From Armatimonadota bacterium (GTDB taxonomy: Bacteria; Armatimonadota; Zipacnadia; Zipacnadales; JABUFB01), in contig JABUFB010000012.1 of NCBI GenBank assembly GCA_013314775.1, positions 185,733 to 249,732 of the forward strand: a stretch of DNA of 64,000 bases. Reading direction: 5' to 3'. This document shows, in pieces, positions 35,445-44,901 of this stretch (the stretch's first letter is position 1; the number at the start of each line of letters is the position of its first letter). The notes under the pieces are model-generated. The model searched no databases. It was given only the letters and a program-made list of their open reading frames with translations, and had not been told where the DNA came from. A program made the position numbers and the translations under genes.

Positions 35445-37922
35445 ATGGAGCTCTGGCAGCGTTTCACCAGCCGCGCAAGGCGGGCAGTGCTTCTGGCGCA
35501 TTCAGAAGCGACCCGCTCCAGCGCGCAACTTATCGGGACTGAACACCTGCTCATCGGCTTGCTCCGGCTTGGCGAGGGCACGGCGGTGGAAGTCCTGAAG
35601 CACCTCAATGTCAATGTCGAACGCCTGCGGCAGGAACTGCAGCAGCAGGTGGAGCTTGGCCGCGAATCCGAGGCCAGCGACGAGATCGCCTTCACTCCTG
35701 AAGCACAGCAGGTGCTTCAGTTGGCCTGGACGGAAGCCCGCAGCCTGGGTGATCCGTATATCGGCACCGAGCACATCCTGCTTGGCCTGTTGCGGCTTGG
35801 CAAAGGCCCGGCTTACCGGCTCTTGCGCAATTACGGCGCGGAACTGAGCAAGGTCCGTCATGGTGTGAGCGAACTCGCGGCGGCGAAGATGTCGGGCAAT
35901 CAGGAGCGCCCGGCGGAAGGGCGCCCCGAGCGCAAGAGCAAGACCGCTACGCTGGATCACTACAGCCGTGATCTCACCGCGCTGGCCCGAGACGGCGAGC
36001 TAGACCCGGTGATCGGGCGAGAGGCGGAGATGGAACGGGTCATCCAGATCCTGTGTAGGCGCACCAAGAACAATCCGTGTCTTATTGGCGAAGCGGGTGT
36101 AGGTAAGACCGCAATCGCCGAGGGCCTTGCGCAGAGGATCGCCGATGGCGACGTACCCCGACCGCTGCGCAATCGGCGGCTTGTTGCGCTGGACCTGGCG
36201 AGTCTGGTGGCGGGCACTAAGTATCGCGGCGAGTTCGAGGAGCGTATGAAGCGGGTCATGGAGGAGATTCGCGCTTCCAGCGGCCACATCATCGTCTTCC
36301 TCGATGAGCTCCACACCATCGTCGGAACCGGTGCGGCGGAAGGCGCGATGGACGCCTCGAATATCCTGAAGCCCGCCCTGGCACGCGGTGAACTGCAGTG
36401 CATCGGCGCTACCACGCTTGATGAGTACCGTAAGCACATCGAGAAGACGCCCTCGCTGGAACGGCGCTTCCAACCGATCATGGTCGCCGAGCCTACCCAG
36501 GAGCAGTCCCTGGGCATCCTGGAGGGTATCCTGGATCGCTACGCCGACTTCCACCACGTGATCTACGAACGAGATGCTCTCGAGGCCGCCGTGGACCTGT
36601 CGGTGCGGTACATCAGCGATCGTTCGCTGCCCGATAAAGCCATTGACTTGCTGGATGAAGCCGGCTCGCGGGTGAAGTTGCGGGAAAACTGGCAGCCGGG
36701 TGAAGTCCGGGAATTGCCACGGCACCTGAGCCATTTCGAGGATGAGGAAGAAGAGGAATTCGACGACCCCCTGGAGACAGACAGGCCGCGCTTGCACCGG
36801 CCTGGCAGGTTCGGCGGAGGCTGGGATGAGGAAGACGACACCCCGCGCCCGCACGTGTTCCGCGAAGACATAGCGGAGGTTGTCTCCGTCTGGACCGGCG
36901 TCCCGGTGACCACACTCTCGGAAGAGGAATCACGGCGGCTACTGCGGATGGAAGACGCGCTGCATGAGGAGATCGTCGGTCAGGATCAGGCGATCACCAC
37001 CATCTGCAAGGCGGTCCGGCGTGCCCGCGCGGGCATCAAAGACCCCAAGCGCCCCACCGGCTCCTTCATGTTCCTGGGGCCCACCGGTGTGGGGAAGACT
37101 TATCTCGCCCGGGTTCTAGCCCGATTCCTGTTCGGCGATGACGATGCCATGATCCGCATCGACATGTCCGAGTATATGGAGAAGTTCGCGGTGTCGCGGC
37201 TCATCGGCGCGCCTCCGGGATACGTGGGCTACGAAGAGAGCGGGCAGCTTTCCGAGCAGGTCCGGCGCAAGCCCTACTGTGTGGTACTCTTCGATGAGAT
37301 CGAAAAGGCGCACCCGGAAGTCTTCCACATTCTGCTCCAGGTCATGGAAGACGGGCGCCTCACCGACAGCCAGGGGCGCGTGGTGGACTTCAAGAACGCG
37401 GTCATCATCATGACCAGCAACGTGGGCGCGCGCCTGATCGGTGAAACCCGGAGCATGGGCTTCACCACCAGCGAACGCCAGCAGCGCGCAGACGAGCACA
37501 AGCTGAGCTTCGAGCGCATGAAGCAAAAGGTGATGGAAGAGCTCAAGAAGACTTTCAGCCCTGAGTTCCTGAACCGCCTGGACGACGTGGTGGTGTTCCA
37601 CGCGCTGACGGAAAACGACATCAAGGCCATCGTGGACTTGCAGCTGCGGGAGGTCACCCACAATCTGCATGACCGCGGCCTGACCCTGAGTGTTACCGAC
37701 GCCGTGCGCGACCTGCTGGTGCGCGAGGGCTACGACCCAACCATGGGCGCGCGGCCACTGCGGCGGGCAGTTCGTCGGTATATTGAGGATCCACTGGCCG
37801 AGAAGGTGCTATCTATGGACGAGGGTGAGAAGGGTGAGATCCTCGCGGACATTGGCGAGGACGGCGAGGTGGAGTTCCGCCTGATCTCCAGCGCCCTTCC
37901 CGCGGAGAGTCTCACTGAATAA
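35445..37922 (+). CDS. clpC: ClpC-type AAA+ unfoldase with unusual middle region
   Basis: 825 aa. Two Clp N-domain repeats (1-145), AAA-1 with Walker [10 protein letters not shown] near 215 and Walker [14 protein letters not shown]-2 with Walker A GPTGVGKT near 550, Walker [15 protein letters not shown] and sensor TSNVGARL. An MGF tripeptide follows (TRSMGFTTS), consistent with a ClpP-docking loop, so it is a protease partner rather than ClpB. Between the AAA-1 end and [15 protein letters not shown] the usual coiled UVR/M-domain is replaced by an acidic stretch ([10 protein letters not shown] near 431) and a Gly/Arg/Asp-rich linker. Monocistronic, closed by a strong terminator. Confidence 0.93.
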   Translation: MELWQRFTSRARRAVLLAHSEATRSSAQLIGTEHLLIGLLRLGEGTAVEVLKHLNVNVERLRQELQQQVELGRESEASDEIAFTPEAQQVLQLAWTEARSLGDPYIGTEHILLGLLRLGKGPAYRLLRNYGAELSKVRHGVSELAAAKMSGNQERPAEGRPERKSKTATLDHYSRDLTALARDGELDPVIGREAEMERVIQILCRRTKNNPCLIGEAGVGKTAIAEGLAQRIADGDVPRPLRNRRLVALDLASLVAGTKYRGEFEERMKRVMEEIRASSGHIIVFLDELHTIVGTGAAEGAMDASNILKPALARGELQCIGATTLDEYRKHIEKTPSLERRFQPIMVAEPTQEQSLGILEGILDRYADFHHVIYERDALEAAVDLSVRYISDRSLPDKAIDLLDEAGSRVKLRENWQPGEVRELPRHLSHFEDEEEEEFDDPLETDRPRLHRPGRFGGGWDEEDDTPRPHVFREDIAEVVSVWTGVPVTTLSEEESRRLLRMEDALHEEIVGQDQAITTICKAVRRARAGIKDPKRPTGSFMFLGPTGVGKTYLARVLARFLFGDDDAMIRIDMSEYMEKFAVSRLIGAPPGYVGYEESGQLSEQVRRKPYCVVLFDEIEKAHPEVFHILLQVMEDGRLTDSQGRVVDFKNAVIIMTSNVGARLIGETRSMGFTTSERQQRADEHKLSFERMKQKVMEELKKTFSPEFLNRLDDVVVFHALTENDIKAIVDLQLREVTHNLHDRGLTLSVTDAVRDLLVREGYDPTMGARPLRRAVRRYIEDPLAEKVLSMDEGEKGEILADIGEDGEVEFRLISSALPAESLTE

Positions 37923-37954
37923 CGTGCGAGCTCGCGCAACCGACTGGTAAGACC

Positions 37955-37988
37955 ACGCCGCCGGCAAGATGCCGGTGGCGTTTTCTTT
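37955..37988 (+). terminator. Rho-independent terminator of clpC
   Basis: 11-bp stem with one G-T pair (CGCCGCCGGCA / TGCCGGTGGCG), 3-nt loop, followed by TTTTCTTT. It lies 33 bp after the clpC stop. Confidence 0.88.
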
Positions 37989-38177
37989 CGGTGGCGAGGA
38001 GTCCGATATGCCTAAGGCGAACCGGGCGCTGCGGTGAGCGGTGCCGGAATTGTGCCCCCCGGGTCACATGTTCCCGGGCTATACCAGTCGCCGCCCGAAG
38101 CCTCTGCCGTGTGCGGAAATGCTTCTGCGGATCTGCCTGCGGGCACGTGGTAGTCCCGAAGGGGTCGAGGTGACGCC

Positions 38178-39167
38178 ATGCCACTGCACTGGGCGATCAT
38201 CGGTTGCGGGGACATCGCCAACAAACGGGTCGCGCCGGCGATGGTTGAGGACGAAAGCAGTGATTTGGTTGCTTTTTTCTCCAACACTCGGTCTCGGGCA
38301 GAGGAGATGCGCGACCGTTTTGGGGCGCGTAAGGCGTACAGCAGTCTTGATGCTTTGCTGGCGGATAGCAAGATTGACGCCGTCTACATCGCCAGCCCCC
38401 CGGCTCGCCACTGTAACGAGACCGTGCGTGCCGCTGCGGCGGGAAAGCATGTGCTCTGCGAGAAACCCATGGCGCTCACGGTGGAGGAATGCAAGAGGAT
38501 GGTACAGGCGTGCGCGGATGCCGGCGTGGCGTTGGGGGTCGCATATTACCGGCGCTGGTATCCGAAAGCACGGAAGGTCAAGGAACTCCTGGATGCGGGC
38601 GCGATCGGCACGCCGGTGAGCGCGCGGGTTTTCATCGGGAGCAGGTATGACCCCTCGCCGGGAGACTGGAAGCATTGGCGAGTCGAAGCACAGGCGGGTG
38701 GCGGGAGCATGATGGATGTGGGAAGCCACCGGCTGGACCTTCTCGCCTACTGGCTGGGAGAGCCCGAGCGCGTCGCAGGGATGGCCGACAACCTGTGCAT
38801 GAGTTACGACGTCCCGGACATGGAGACCCTCATCTGCCGGATGAAGAGCGGGTGCCAGGTGGTGGCCGGGGCCAGTTTCGCCCTGGGGACCAGCTTCGAC
38901 GAAATGGAGATTCACGGCACCGAGGGCTCCATCATCGCCAGTCCCTTCGACAGCCAGCGGCTTGTGCTGCGGCGCGGAGGCACGGATGAGGTGCTGGACC
39001 TTCCGCCGCAGACCCACAATGTACACCTGCCGCTGGTGGCGTCCTTTGCTGAACGGGTCTCACAGGGGCTTGCGCCGGAGTTCAACGGAGTCGACGGAAT
39101 GCAGGCCACGCGAATCATACACGCCGGGTACCGCAGCGCCAAGTCGGGCAAGTGGGAAGACGCCTAG
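38178..39167 (+). CDS. Gfo/Idh/MocA family oxidoreductase
   Basis: 329 aa. NAD(P)-binding GCGDIA near residue 9, AVYIASPPARHC, and the family signature CEKPMA near residue 95, whose Lys is the usual catalytic one. The middle EAQAGGGSMMDVGSHRLDLLAYWLG contains the GxxxDxGxHxxD pattern of the C-terminal domain. Acts on a sugar, inositol or sugar-like substrate. A good GAGGTG site precedes the ATG. It faces the decayed hydrolase fragment and the minus-strand sugar cluster. Confidence 0.88.
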   Translation: MPLHWAIIGCGDIANKRVAPAMVEDESSDLVAFFSNTRSRAEEMRDRFGARKAYSSLDALLADSKIDAVYIASPPARHCNETVRAAAAGKHVLCEKPMALTVEECKRMVQACADAGVALGVAYYRRWYPKARKVKELLDAGAIGTPVSARVFIGSRYDPSPGDWKHWRVEAQAGGGSMMDVGSHRLDLLAYWLGEPERVAGMADNLCMSYDVPDMETLICRMKSGCQVVAGASFALGTSFDEMEIHGTEGSIIASPFDSQRLVLRRGGTDEVLDLPPQTHNVHLPLVASFAERVSQGLAPEFNGVDGMQATRIIHAGYRSAKSGKWEDA

Positions 39168-39214
39168 CGGGGGCAATATGCAGTGTGACTGCCGGATCAA
39201 GAGAGATCGAGCCG

Positions 39215-39313
39215 ATGAGTTCGGAAGTCCAGTGTTCGCCCCCGCGTTTCGAAGTGCTGTTGGAGTCCAACGTGATGGTGCCGGCCAGAGACGGGGTGCA
39301 GCCGGCGACCGAC
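39215..39313 (+). pseudogene. N-terminal remnant of a CocE/NonD (X-Pro peptidase S15-like) hydrolase
   Basis: 33 codons from ATG (39215) read as the start of a CocE-type hydrolase: FEVLLESNVMVPARDGVQPATD resembles the family pattern N-V-x-V-P-M-R-D-G-V-x-L-A-T-D. The match stops abruptly at 39313, where a dispersed repeat (39321 on) begins, and no further hydrolase sequence is found before the epimerase gene. I infer a truncated gene; the assignment rests on one motif. Confidence 0.5.
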
Positions 39314-39320
39314 GGCTTGT

Positions 39321-39344
39321 CGAGCGGGAGGCTCGACCTACGCG
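39321..39344. repeat. Dispersed repeat, AGCGGGA...CGACCTACGCG module, copy 1
   Basis: GAGCGGGAGGCTCGACCTACGC is shared in near-identical form with 39531-39555. It contains the small stem GAGC/GCTC. It follows the truncated hydrolase fragment. Confidence 0.6.
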
Positions 39345-39364
39345 ACCTGAAGGCAAACGACACT

Positions 39365-39390
39365 GCGGGCAGGACGCCCGCCCCACGCGG
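39365..39390. repeat. Dispersed repeat, GCGGGC-N5-GCCCGCCCCACGCGG, copy 1
   Basis: A 26-bp element with a GCGGGC/GCCCGC stem. The same element recurs at 57746-57771, also intergenic, with differences only in the loop. Confidence 0.7.
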
Positions 39391-39530
39391 ATTGATGGGG
39401 AATGCGGTTTTCGCGCAGGCCGACCGTCCCGGTCGGCAATCTCCTCGGCCTTCGCGTCCCTCGGGACGCCCGGTCGCAGGCCCTTAGCCCCGGGTCTCAA
39501 CCCGAGGCACCGACGACCGGCGTGGTGTCT

Positions 39531-39555
39531 AGCGGGACGCTCTCGACCTACGCGG
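39531..39555. repeat. Dispersed repeat, AGCGGGA...CGACCTACGCG module, copy 2
   Basis: AGCGGGACGCTCTCGACCTA followed by CGCGG; matches copy 1 at 39321-39344 apart from a 2-bp difference in the loop. The rest of 39168-39575 holds no intact gene. Confidence 0.6.
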
Positions 39556-39575
39556 TTGGGGAGGCATTCATCACC

Positions 39576-40403
39576 CTACGGCAGCCGCTCGGCCACGAAG
39601 CCCAATTCCTCGCGGATGAGCCTAGGGTCGTAGACGGAATCGTGCTCGTGACCTGGGTGCTCGAAGTAGGACACATCCACGTCATCCCCCCACCAGTTGC
39701 GCAGGATGTCGGCCACCGGCGCAGATACCCAGGCTTTCGGCCCGACGGCGTTCATCACGCGCACGCCAGGCTTGATGGGTGACTCGACGGCTAATGTGAA
39801 GGCCCGCACCGCATCGCTGAGACCCATGATGGTAATGCTGCCCAGCGCCCACTGCCCCAGTGGCCCGACTCCCCGCGGCGCGGGGAGATTCTCGTCCGGA
39901 ATCACCGTGGACAGGCGCAGGTTGATGACGTCGATCTCCTCGTTCTGCCGCTGGTAGTACCGAGTGATCTCCTCCATCAGGTACTTGGAGACCCCGTAGC
40001 CGTCGCGGTCGAAGCAGGGATGATCGTCGGGGATAGGAACCTGCAAGGGCCGGAACTTCGTGCTCTGCATACCCACGGCGGCGATGGAACTGGCGTTCAC
40101 GAACTTCCGACAGCCGCGGTCCATGAGGTAGCGCATGAGGCATCGGGTGCCCTCGACATTCACCAGCAGCCCGTCGCGCTCCAGGCAACCTCCGGTAACG
40201 GCCGCGAGATGCACCACGCCATCAATGCAGTAGCGGTCAAGCTGGCGTAGGTCCTCGAAATTGCTGAACTCGCCCCGGGCCCAGGGCAGATCGAGACCCG
40301 GGTTCTTGCGGCTCATGCAGACGACCTCGTGGTTCGCGGACAGTGCCTGCGCCATGGCCTTGCCGATGAGTCCGCTGGCCCCGGTGACGAGAATCGTGCT
40401 CAT
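39576..40403 (-). CDS. NAD-dependent epimerase/dehydratase (extended SDR)
   Basis: 275 aa. Nucleotide-binding TGASGLIG (residues 7-14), DGVVHLAAVTGG, NASSIAAVG with the catalytic Ser region, and YGVSKYLME with the active-site Tyr and Lys (YxxxK). Sugar-nucleotide or sugar dehydrogenase/epimerase. Last gene of the minus-strand sugar cluster (21 nt after the MDR dehydrogenase). Confidence 0.85.
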   Translation of the reverse strand: MSTILVTGASGLIGKAMAQALSANHEVVCMSRKNPGLDLPWARGEFSNFEDLRQLDRYCIDGVVHLAAVTGGCLERDGLLVNVEGTRCLMRYLMDRGCRKFVNASSIAAVGMQSTKFRPLQVPIPDDHPCFDRDGYGVSKYLMEEITRYYQRQNEEIDVINLRLSTVIPDENLPAPRGVGPLGQWALGSITIMGLSDAVRAFTLAVESPIKPGVRVMNAVGPKAWVSAPVADILRNWWGDDVDVSYFEHPGHEHDSVYDPRLIREELGFVAERLP

Positions 40404-40424
40404 TTTCGGTCAGCCTTTCCTGGG

Positions 40425-41429
40425 CTAGTCGCTCCAATGAACCAGTACGCCGGTGAGTTCCGGGTCTCCCTGGTTGATGCGCTTGAAGATTGCCGGCGCG
40501 TCCGCAGCTTCGATGCGGTGGGTAATGCAGTGCTCCCAGTTGAGCGCGCCCATGGCCATGTTCCTCAACACCGCCGCGCGCGCGGGCTGGTAGCCGTCAT
40601 CGCAGGGGAAGAACATTTGCAGGCGCTTTCCATGAGCGGGCAGAAAATGCATGCTCACCGGTTCCGCGCCGTAATTGCCTTGCCAGACGAATGTCGCGCG
40701 GGGCTTGCACAGGGCGATCGCCGGGTCGATGCAGGCCGGGATGCCGGTGCACTCGAAGACGAAGTCCGCGCCGCCGGGGGAGATCTCGTTGATGGCGGCC
40801 ACGGCATCGGTCTCGGCGCTGTTGATGAGGTGATCCGCGCCCATCTTCCGCGCCATCTCAAGCTGCCGCGGGTTGATATCCACGGCAACCACCACGCAGC
40901 CGCGGTGCACGCAAGCCGCAATGACGCCTTGGCCGATGAGCCCTGCGCCATGCACCACAACCACCGCGCCCATGCGGGGATTGGCCATGTCCACACCGGT
41001 TAGGCCTACCGCGGGCATGACGAACATGCTGGCGAGATCTACTGGCGCGCCCGGGGGAAGTTTGGCGACGCCATGAGTGCCGGCGGGCTTGCGGATTGCG
41101 TGAGATGCATGGGCGCCGCTGACGCAGGAGACCGGGGTCCCGTCGGCGAGTTCCATGTGATCGTTACCCCGGAAGTACACGAGGTCGCCGATGGCGAAGT
41201 CGGTGATGTCCGAGCCCACCTCCTCCACCACACCCGTGCCCTGGTACCCGGTGCAGAGTGGGTACGGGCCCCACGAGATCTTGTTGCGTATCAGGGCGAA
41301 CTCCGTGCCAATGCTCACGCCGGTCCACAGTGTGCGGATGAGCAACTGGTCGGGAGCGGGCCCATTGAGGTTCACGTCCTGAATCGAGAACTGCTGGTTC
41401 GCGTCGCAAATGAGTGCCCTGGCCCGCAT
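40425..41429 (-). CDS. MDR dehydrogenase lacking the catalytic zinc site
   Basis: 334 aa. GroES-like N-terminal domain and Rossmann domain with GAGLIGQG near residue 160, then VVAVDINPRQLEMARKMGADH. The zinc ligands of classical alcohol dehydrogenases (Cys in C-G-T-D and the G-H-E) are replaced by SIGTEFA and GYQGTG, a pattern shared with BchC-type and other non-zinc MDR enzymes. It probably oxidises a sugar or polyol derivative made by the neighbouring isomerase and Gfo/Idh proteins; the true reaction is unknown. Confidence 0.82.
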   Translation of the reverse strand: MRARALICDANQQFSIQDVNLNGPAPDQLLIRTLWTGVSIGTEFALIRNKISWGPYPLCTGYQGTGVVEEVGSDITDFAIGDLVYFRGNDHMELADGTPVSCVSGAHASHAIRKPAGTHGVAKLPPGAPVDLASMFVMPAVGLTGVDMANPRMGAVVVVHGAGLIGQGVIAACVHRGCVVVAVDINPRQLEMARKMGADHLINSAETDAVAAINEISPGGADFVFECTGIPACIDPAIALCKPRATFVWQGNYGAEPVSMHFLPAHGKRLQMFFPCDDGYQPARAAVLRNMAMGALNWEHCITHRIEAADAPAIFKRINQGDPELTGVLVHWSD

Positions 41430-41476
41430 GGCCGTCTCCTTCGGTAGCTGATGCTTGCGCGTTGGTACGCGGCGGT

Positions 41477-42481
41477 CTATTCGCCCGTGGGCTGATCGGG
41501 TCCTTCCATTCTCGCCAGCAATCCGCGCAGGTAGTCCCGGCCGAAGTAAAGGCGCTCCAGCATCTGGTCCAGGTACGGGATCGCTTCATATTCCTGAGGG
41601 TCGGGCAGCTCACCGGAGCGGATGCGGGTCTCGCATTGCCAGACCAGCCTCATCACCTTGCCGAACTCGGCGCAGGTGAGGTCGGGATGCAGGGCGAGCC
41701 AGTCCTCCTGGAACACCGCGAAGGTGAAGAGCCACTTGTGGTCCTCGATGGACAGGCGCAGGTCCGGGGAATACCCCGCCAGCGCGGGCAGTATCCGGGG
41801 CCAGTCGAGAATGCCCTGTCCGGGTGCGCGGCCCTGGCGCGTGTAGCCCTGGTCGCAGAAGAACATGATGGCGTCCTTGGTGTGGGTGAGGTGGGTGTAG
41901 GGCGCGGCGCGTTTCGCGGCGAGAACCGGGTCCTCGGCGTGACACAGGACATTGGCGGTGTCCAGGCAGATGCCCGCGATGTCTGGTCCCACGTCTTCGA
42001 CGAGGCGCACGAGCTCGAAAGTGGTAGTGTCGCCGTGGGTCTCGAGATTGATGCGGCTGCCATGGTGGCGCAGGACCGGTCCCAGCCGGCGGATGAAGTC
42101 GGCGGAATCCGCGAGGTGTTGCGTCCACGGTACCGGATGCTGGTAGCGCTCGTCGCCGCCGCCGAGTGAGCTGTGCAGCTCGTGCCAGCCGATCTCTGCC
42201 GCTGCAGTGATCTGGCGCTCGAGCTCTGCCTGATGGGCATCCAATTGACCGGGCGCGATCAGGTGCGGGTTGCAGCCGGGGACCGAGACGTCGGTGTACA
42301 GGCCCATGGCGTCCGCCTGTTGCCGGATTTCGCGAAGCCGTCCCATATCGAGGGTGTCGCTCAATCCGCGCAAGCCTCCGAAGAGGGCGCCGTCGAACCC
42401 GTGGGTCCGCATGAAGTCGAGGGTCTGGAATGGGTCGAGGCCCAGTTCGCGGATGGTGAAAGTGTCGATGCCGACTTTCAT
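41477..42481 (-). CDS. Sugar phosphate isomerase/epimerase (AP2Ec TIM barrel)
   Basis: 334 aa of the xylose-isomerase-like TIM-barrel superfamily. Visible metal-binding pattern: INLETHGDTTTFELV (Glu), GICLDTANVLCHAEDP (Asp and His), THLTHTKDAIMFF (His) and LSIEDHKW (Glu). It likely isomerises or epimerises a keto-sugar or inositol derivative. 9 nt from the next Gfo/Idh gene and in the same operon. Confidence 0.82.
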   Translation of the reverse strand: MKVGIDTFTIRELGLDPFQTLDFMRTHGFDGALFGGLRGLSDTLDMGRLREIRQQADAMGLYTDVSVPGCNPHLIAPGQLDAHQAELERQITAAAEIGWHELHSSLGGGDERYQHPVPWTQHLADSADFIRRLGPVLRHHGSRINLETHGDTTTFELVRLVEDVGPDIAGICLDTANVLCHAEDPVLAAKRAAPYTHLTHTKDAIMFFCDQGYTRQGRAPGQGILDWPRILPALAGYSPDLRLSIEDHKWLFTFAVFQEDWLALHPDLTCAEFGKVMRLVWQCETRIRSGELPDPQEYEAIPYLDQMLERLYFGRDYLRGLLARMEGPDQPTGE

Positions 42482-42490
42482 GGTGGCTCC

Positions 42491-43576
42491 TCAGACCGTT
42501 CCCGGCCAAGGCTTCGGCTCGATGGGAAGCGTGACGGTGCAGCCGGTTGCTTCGGCGAGGTACGCGGCCTCGGCGACTTCCACCGTTCCTCGCACTGCGC
42601 GGCCGTCAGTGCAAATGTCGGCGGGCTCGCCGCGCACGCTCTTTATCCACTCGCCGATGCAGCGCACGTGCCCTACCCAGTCACCGCTTCTGACCAGAGA
42701 AAAACCGCCGGTGCTTTCCATTTCATACTGCCACGGCGTCTCGCTGTCAGCGGGGGTGTGGAGCTTGAGGAACGTTCCCTTGCCCGACATGTAATAGGCT
42801 TCGCCTCTGGTTCCGCAGACCTGAACCATCTCGTACCACAGGCCGTTCTCGGAGGCATTGGAGGTAGTCCACCAGTTGATGGAGAGATGCCCCAGAGCCC
42901 CGGACTCCATCTGCGCAATGATCACGCCGGCGAACTCGCCTTCCATGCGCTCCGGGTTCGTCTTGGTCATGCAGGCGACGGATTTGACCTCGCCGCCATA
43001 CCAGCGCAGGGCGTCGATCTGGTGGGTGAGGCAGCTCATGATGGCCCCGCCGCCGAGACGGTCGCGACTGCGCAGCCAGTGATCCGCCGGGCCCACCACG
43101 TTCTGGTTGTGGTCGAGTTTCCACCAGAAGATCTCACCCAGGACGCCGGAATCCACGATTTCCTTGAGCGCCATCCACTGCCCGTGGTAGCGGCGGTCGT
43201 GGCAGACGGTCAGGGCGACGCCGGCGCGGTCGCAGGCCTCAATCATCCGATCGCACTCGTACACGTTCCGGGCCATGACCTTCTCGACCAGCACCGGCTT
43301 GCCGGCTTCCGCAGCGGCGATGGTCGCGGGCATGTGCAGGTCGTGAGGCAGGATGATGTCCACCGCGTCCACATCATCCGCGGCGATGACGTCGTGATAG
43401 TCGGCCTCTATTCGGACGTCATCGCCGAATAGCTCGCGAAGTTTCTTGGCACATTCGGGGCGTGGTTCGGCGACTGCAACCACTTGTGCGCGGTCAGTAT
43501 TGGCGTGGTACCCGGCGGCATGTGCGCCTACGATGCCTCCGCCGCCGAGGATGCCGATACGCGCTTTGCCCGTCAT
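42491..43576 (-). CDS. Gfo/Idh/MocA family oxidoreductase
   Basis: 361 aa. Dinucleotide-binding GILGGGGIVGAHAAGYH, VDIILPHDLHMP, LVEKVMARNVYEC (the E-K of the family motif, with V in place of the usual P), and GGGAIMSCLTHQIDALRWYGGE for the C-terminal domain. Start MTGKARIG follows GGAGG by 7 nt; the longer upstream frame is Ser/Arg-rich and not protein-like. First gene of the four-gene minus-strand sugar operon. Different enough from the 38.2-kb copy to be a paralogue with another substrate. Confidence 0.87.
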   Translation of the reverse strand: MTGKARIGILGGGGIVGAHAAGYHANTDRAQVVAVAEPRPECAKKLRELFGDDVRIEADYHDVIAADDVDAVDIILPHDLHMPATIAAAEAGKPVLVEKVMARNVYECDRMIEACDRAGVALTVCHDRRYHGQWMALKEIVDSGVLGEIFWWKLDHNQNVVGPADHWLRSRDRLGGGAIMSCLTHQIDALRWYGGEVKSVACMTKTNPERMEGEFAGVIIAQMESGALGHLSINWWTTSNASENGLWYEMVQVCGTRGEAYYMSGKGTFLKLHTPADSETPWQYEMESTGGFSLVRSGDWVGHVRCIGEWIKSVRGEPADICTDGRAVRGTVEVAEAAYLAEATGCTVTLPIEPKPWPGTV

Positions 43577-43718
43577 GGCTGGTCCTCCAGGATGGGAAGG
43601 AATGGGTGAACCGGGCGATGAGGCGGACAGGCGGGATTGCCTGCCCCGGCAACGACGGTCGCGGGCAAGCCCGCTGCTGCAAGCGGTAGCCCGCGAGACG
43701 ACCAGTTCAAGCAGCCGA

Positions 43719-44717
43719 CTATCGCACTCGAAGTTCCGGGTGCTTCTGGGTGACGGTAGACCCCGGCGGCACTGATTCCGCGACGAACACATTGGCCCCG
43801 ATGACCGAACCCTTGCCGATCACAGTATCGCCGCCGAGAATCGTGGCCCCGGCGTAGATGACCACGTCGTCCTCGATACTCGGGTGACGCTGGATGTCCT
43901 TGACTGGGAAACCCCTCTCATCTACCGGGAAGCTCTTCGCGCCAAGGGTGACGCCCTGGTAAATCTTCACGTTCGAACCGATGCGCGAAGTCTCGCCAAT
44001 GACCACGCCTGTTCCGTGGTCGATGAAGAAACTCCTGCCGATCTGGGCGCCCGGGTGAATATCGATTCCCGTCTCCGCATGGGCAACCTCACTCATGATG
44101 CGCGGGACGATGGGGACATCCAGACGGTACAGTTCGTGGGCGATGCGGTGGGTGGTGATGGCCGCGATGCAAGGGTAGCTCATGACCACTTCAGCGTAGG
44201 AGTGGGCTGCCGGGTCGCCATTGTATGCGGCGACCACATCGTCCACCAGCAGTTCCCGCACGGCCGGGAGTGAGCCGAAGAATTCCACGAGTATCCGCTG
44301 GGCCTCAGCGGCAACATCGGCCACCGGCGTCCCCTTCCCGGAGTCCTGCGCGAACTTGCTCATCCAACGGTAGGGAAGAGCACGCCGGACCGCTTCGAGC
44401 AGGCGCGGGTAAGCGGTGCTCAGGCGCTCCTGAATGAACAAGGGCAGGAGGCAGCCGTCCACATCGCCGGGCAGGCAGGTGTCGGATGCCTCGGGCAGCC
44501 AGCGGCCAGGGAACATGCACTGACGCAGGCAGGTTAGGGCTTCGATGACCTCGCGTGTATCGGGCAGGTTGGGAGAGCAGCCGTCAGGCACGTCCGCGTC
44601 GGTGCGCACGGACAGGTTCCCGAGGGCTTCAGAAGTGCGGCAGATGATGTGCGGGATCGGTTCGCGCGGGCAGGCTTCGCAATGGGCATCATGGCGGACA
44701 GCGTGCTCATCAGTCAT
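43719..44717 (-). CDS. cysE: Serine O-acetyltransferase
   Basis: 332 aa. N-terminal helical domain and a C-terminal left-handed beta-helix: HPGAQIGRSFFIDHGTGVVIGE holds the catalytic His/Asp pair, then hexapeptide repeats (IGSNVKIYQGVTLGAKSF, HPSIEDDVVIYAGATILGG). It makes O-acetylserine for cysteine synthesis. Longer than E. coli CysE (273 aa) and more like EpsC/SatA-type forms with an extended N-terminus. The ATG at 44717 sits 9 nt after GAGGGG; an ATG three codons earlier touches that site. No cysK in the window. Confidence 0.85.
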   Translation of the reverse strand: MTDEHAVRHDAHCEACPREPIPHIICRTSEALGNLSVRTDADVPDGCSPNLPDTREVIEALTCLRQCMFPGRWLPEASDTCLPGDVDGCLLPLFIQERLSTAYPRLLEAVRRALPYRWMSKFAQDSGKGTPVADVAAEAQRILVEFFGSLPAVRELLVDDVVAAYNGDPAAHSYAEVVMSYPCIAAITTHRIAHELYRLDVPIVPRIMSEVAHAETGIDIHPGAQIGRSFFIDHGTGVVIGETSRIGSNVKIYQGVTLGAKSFPVDERGFPVKDIQRHPSIEDDVVIYAGATILGGDTVIGKGSVIGANVFVAESVPPGSTVTQKHPELRVR

Positions 44718-44901
44718 GTCATACATCCCCTCGCGGATGGAATCTTCGGGGCGCAGATCACCCTGCTCCCCGAAGTAAGGATAGCATATCAGATGGGTCT
44801 GTGTCTGCGTGAGGATGGGGTGAGACGGACAATGGCGGGTGGCGAACAAGCAGGATTGACTGTCCCACTGGCGGGAGACGGTGACAGCCTAGGCCCGGCG
44901 C

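Noticed and set aside
39531..39555. CRISPR repeat unit
   Set aside because: Only two copies of each module, unequal spacing, no array and no cas genes.
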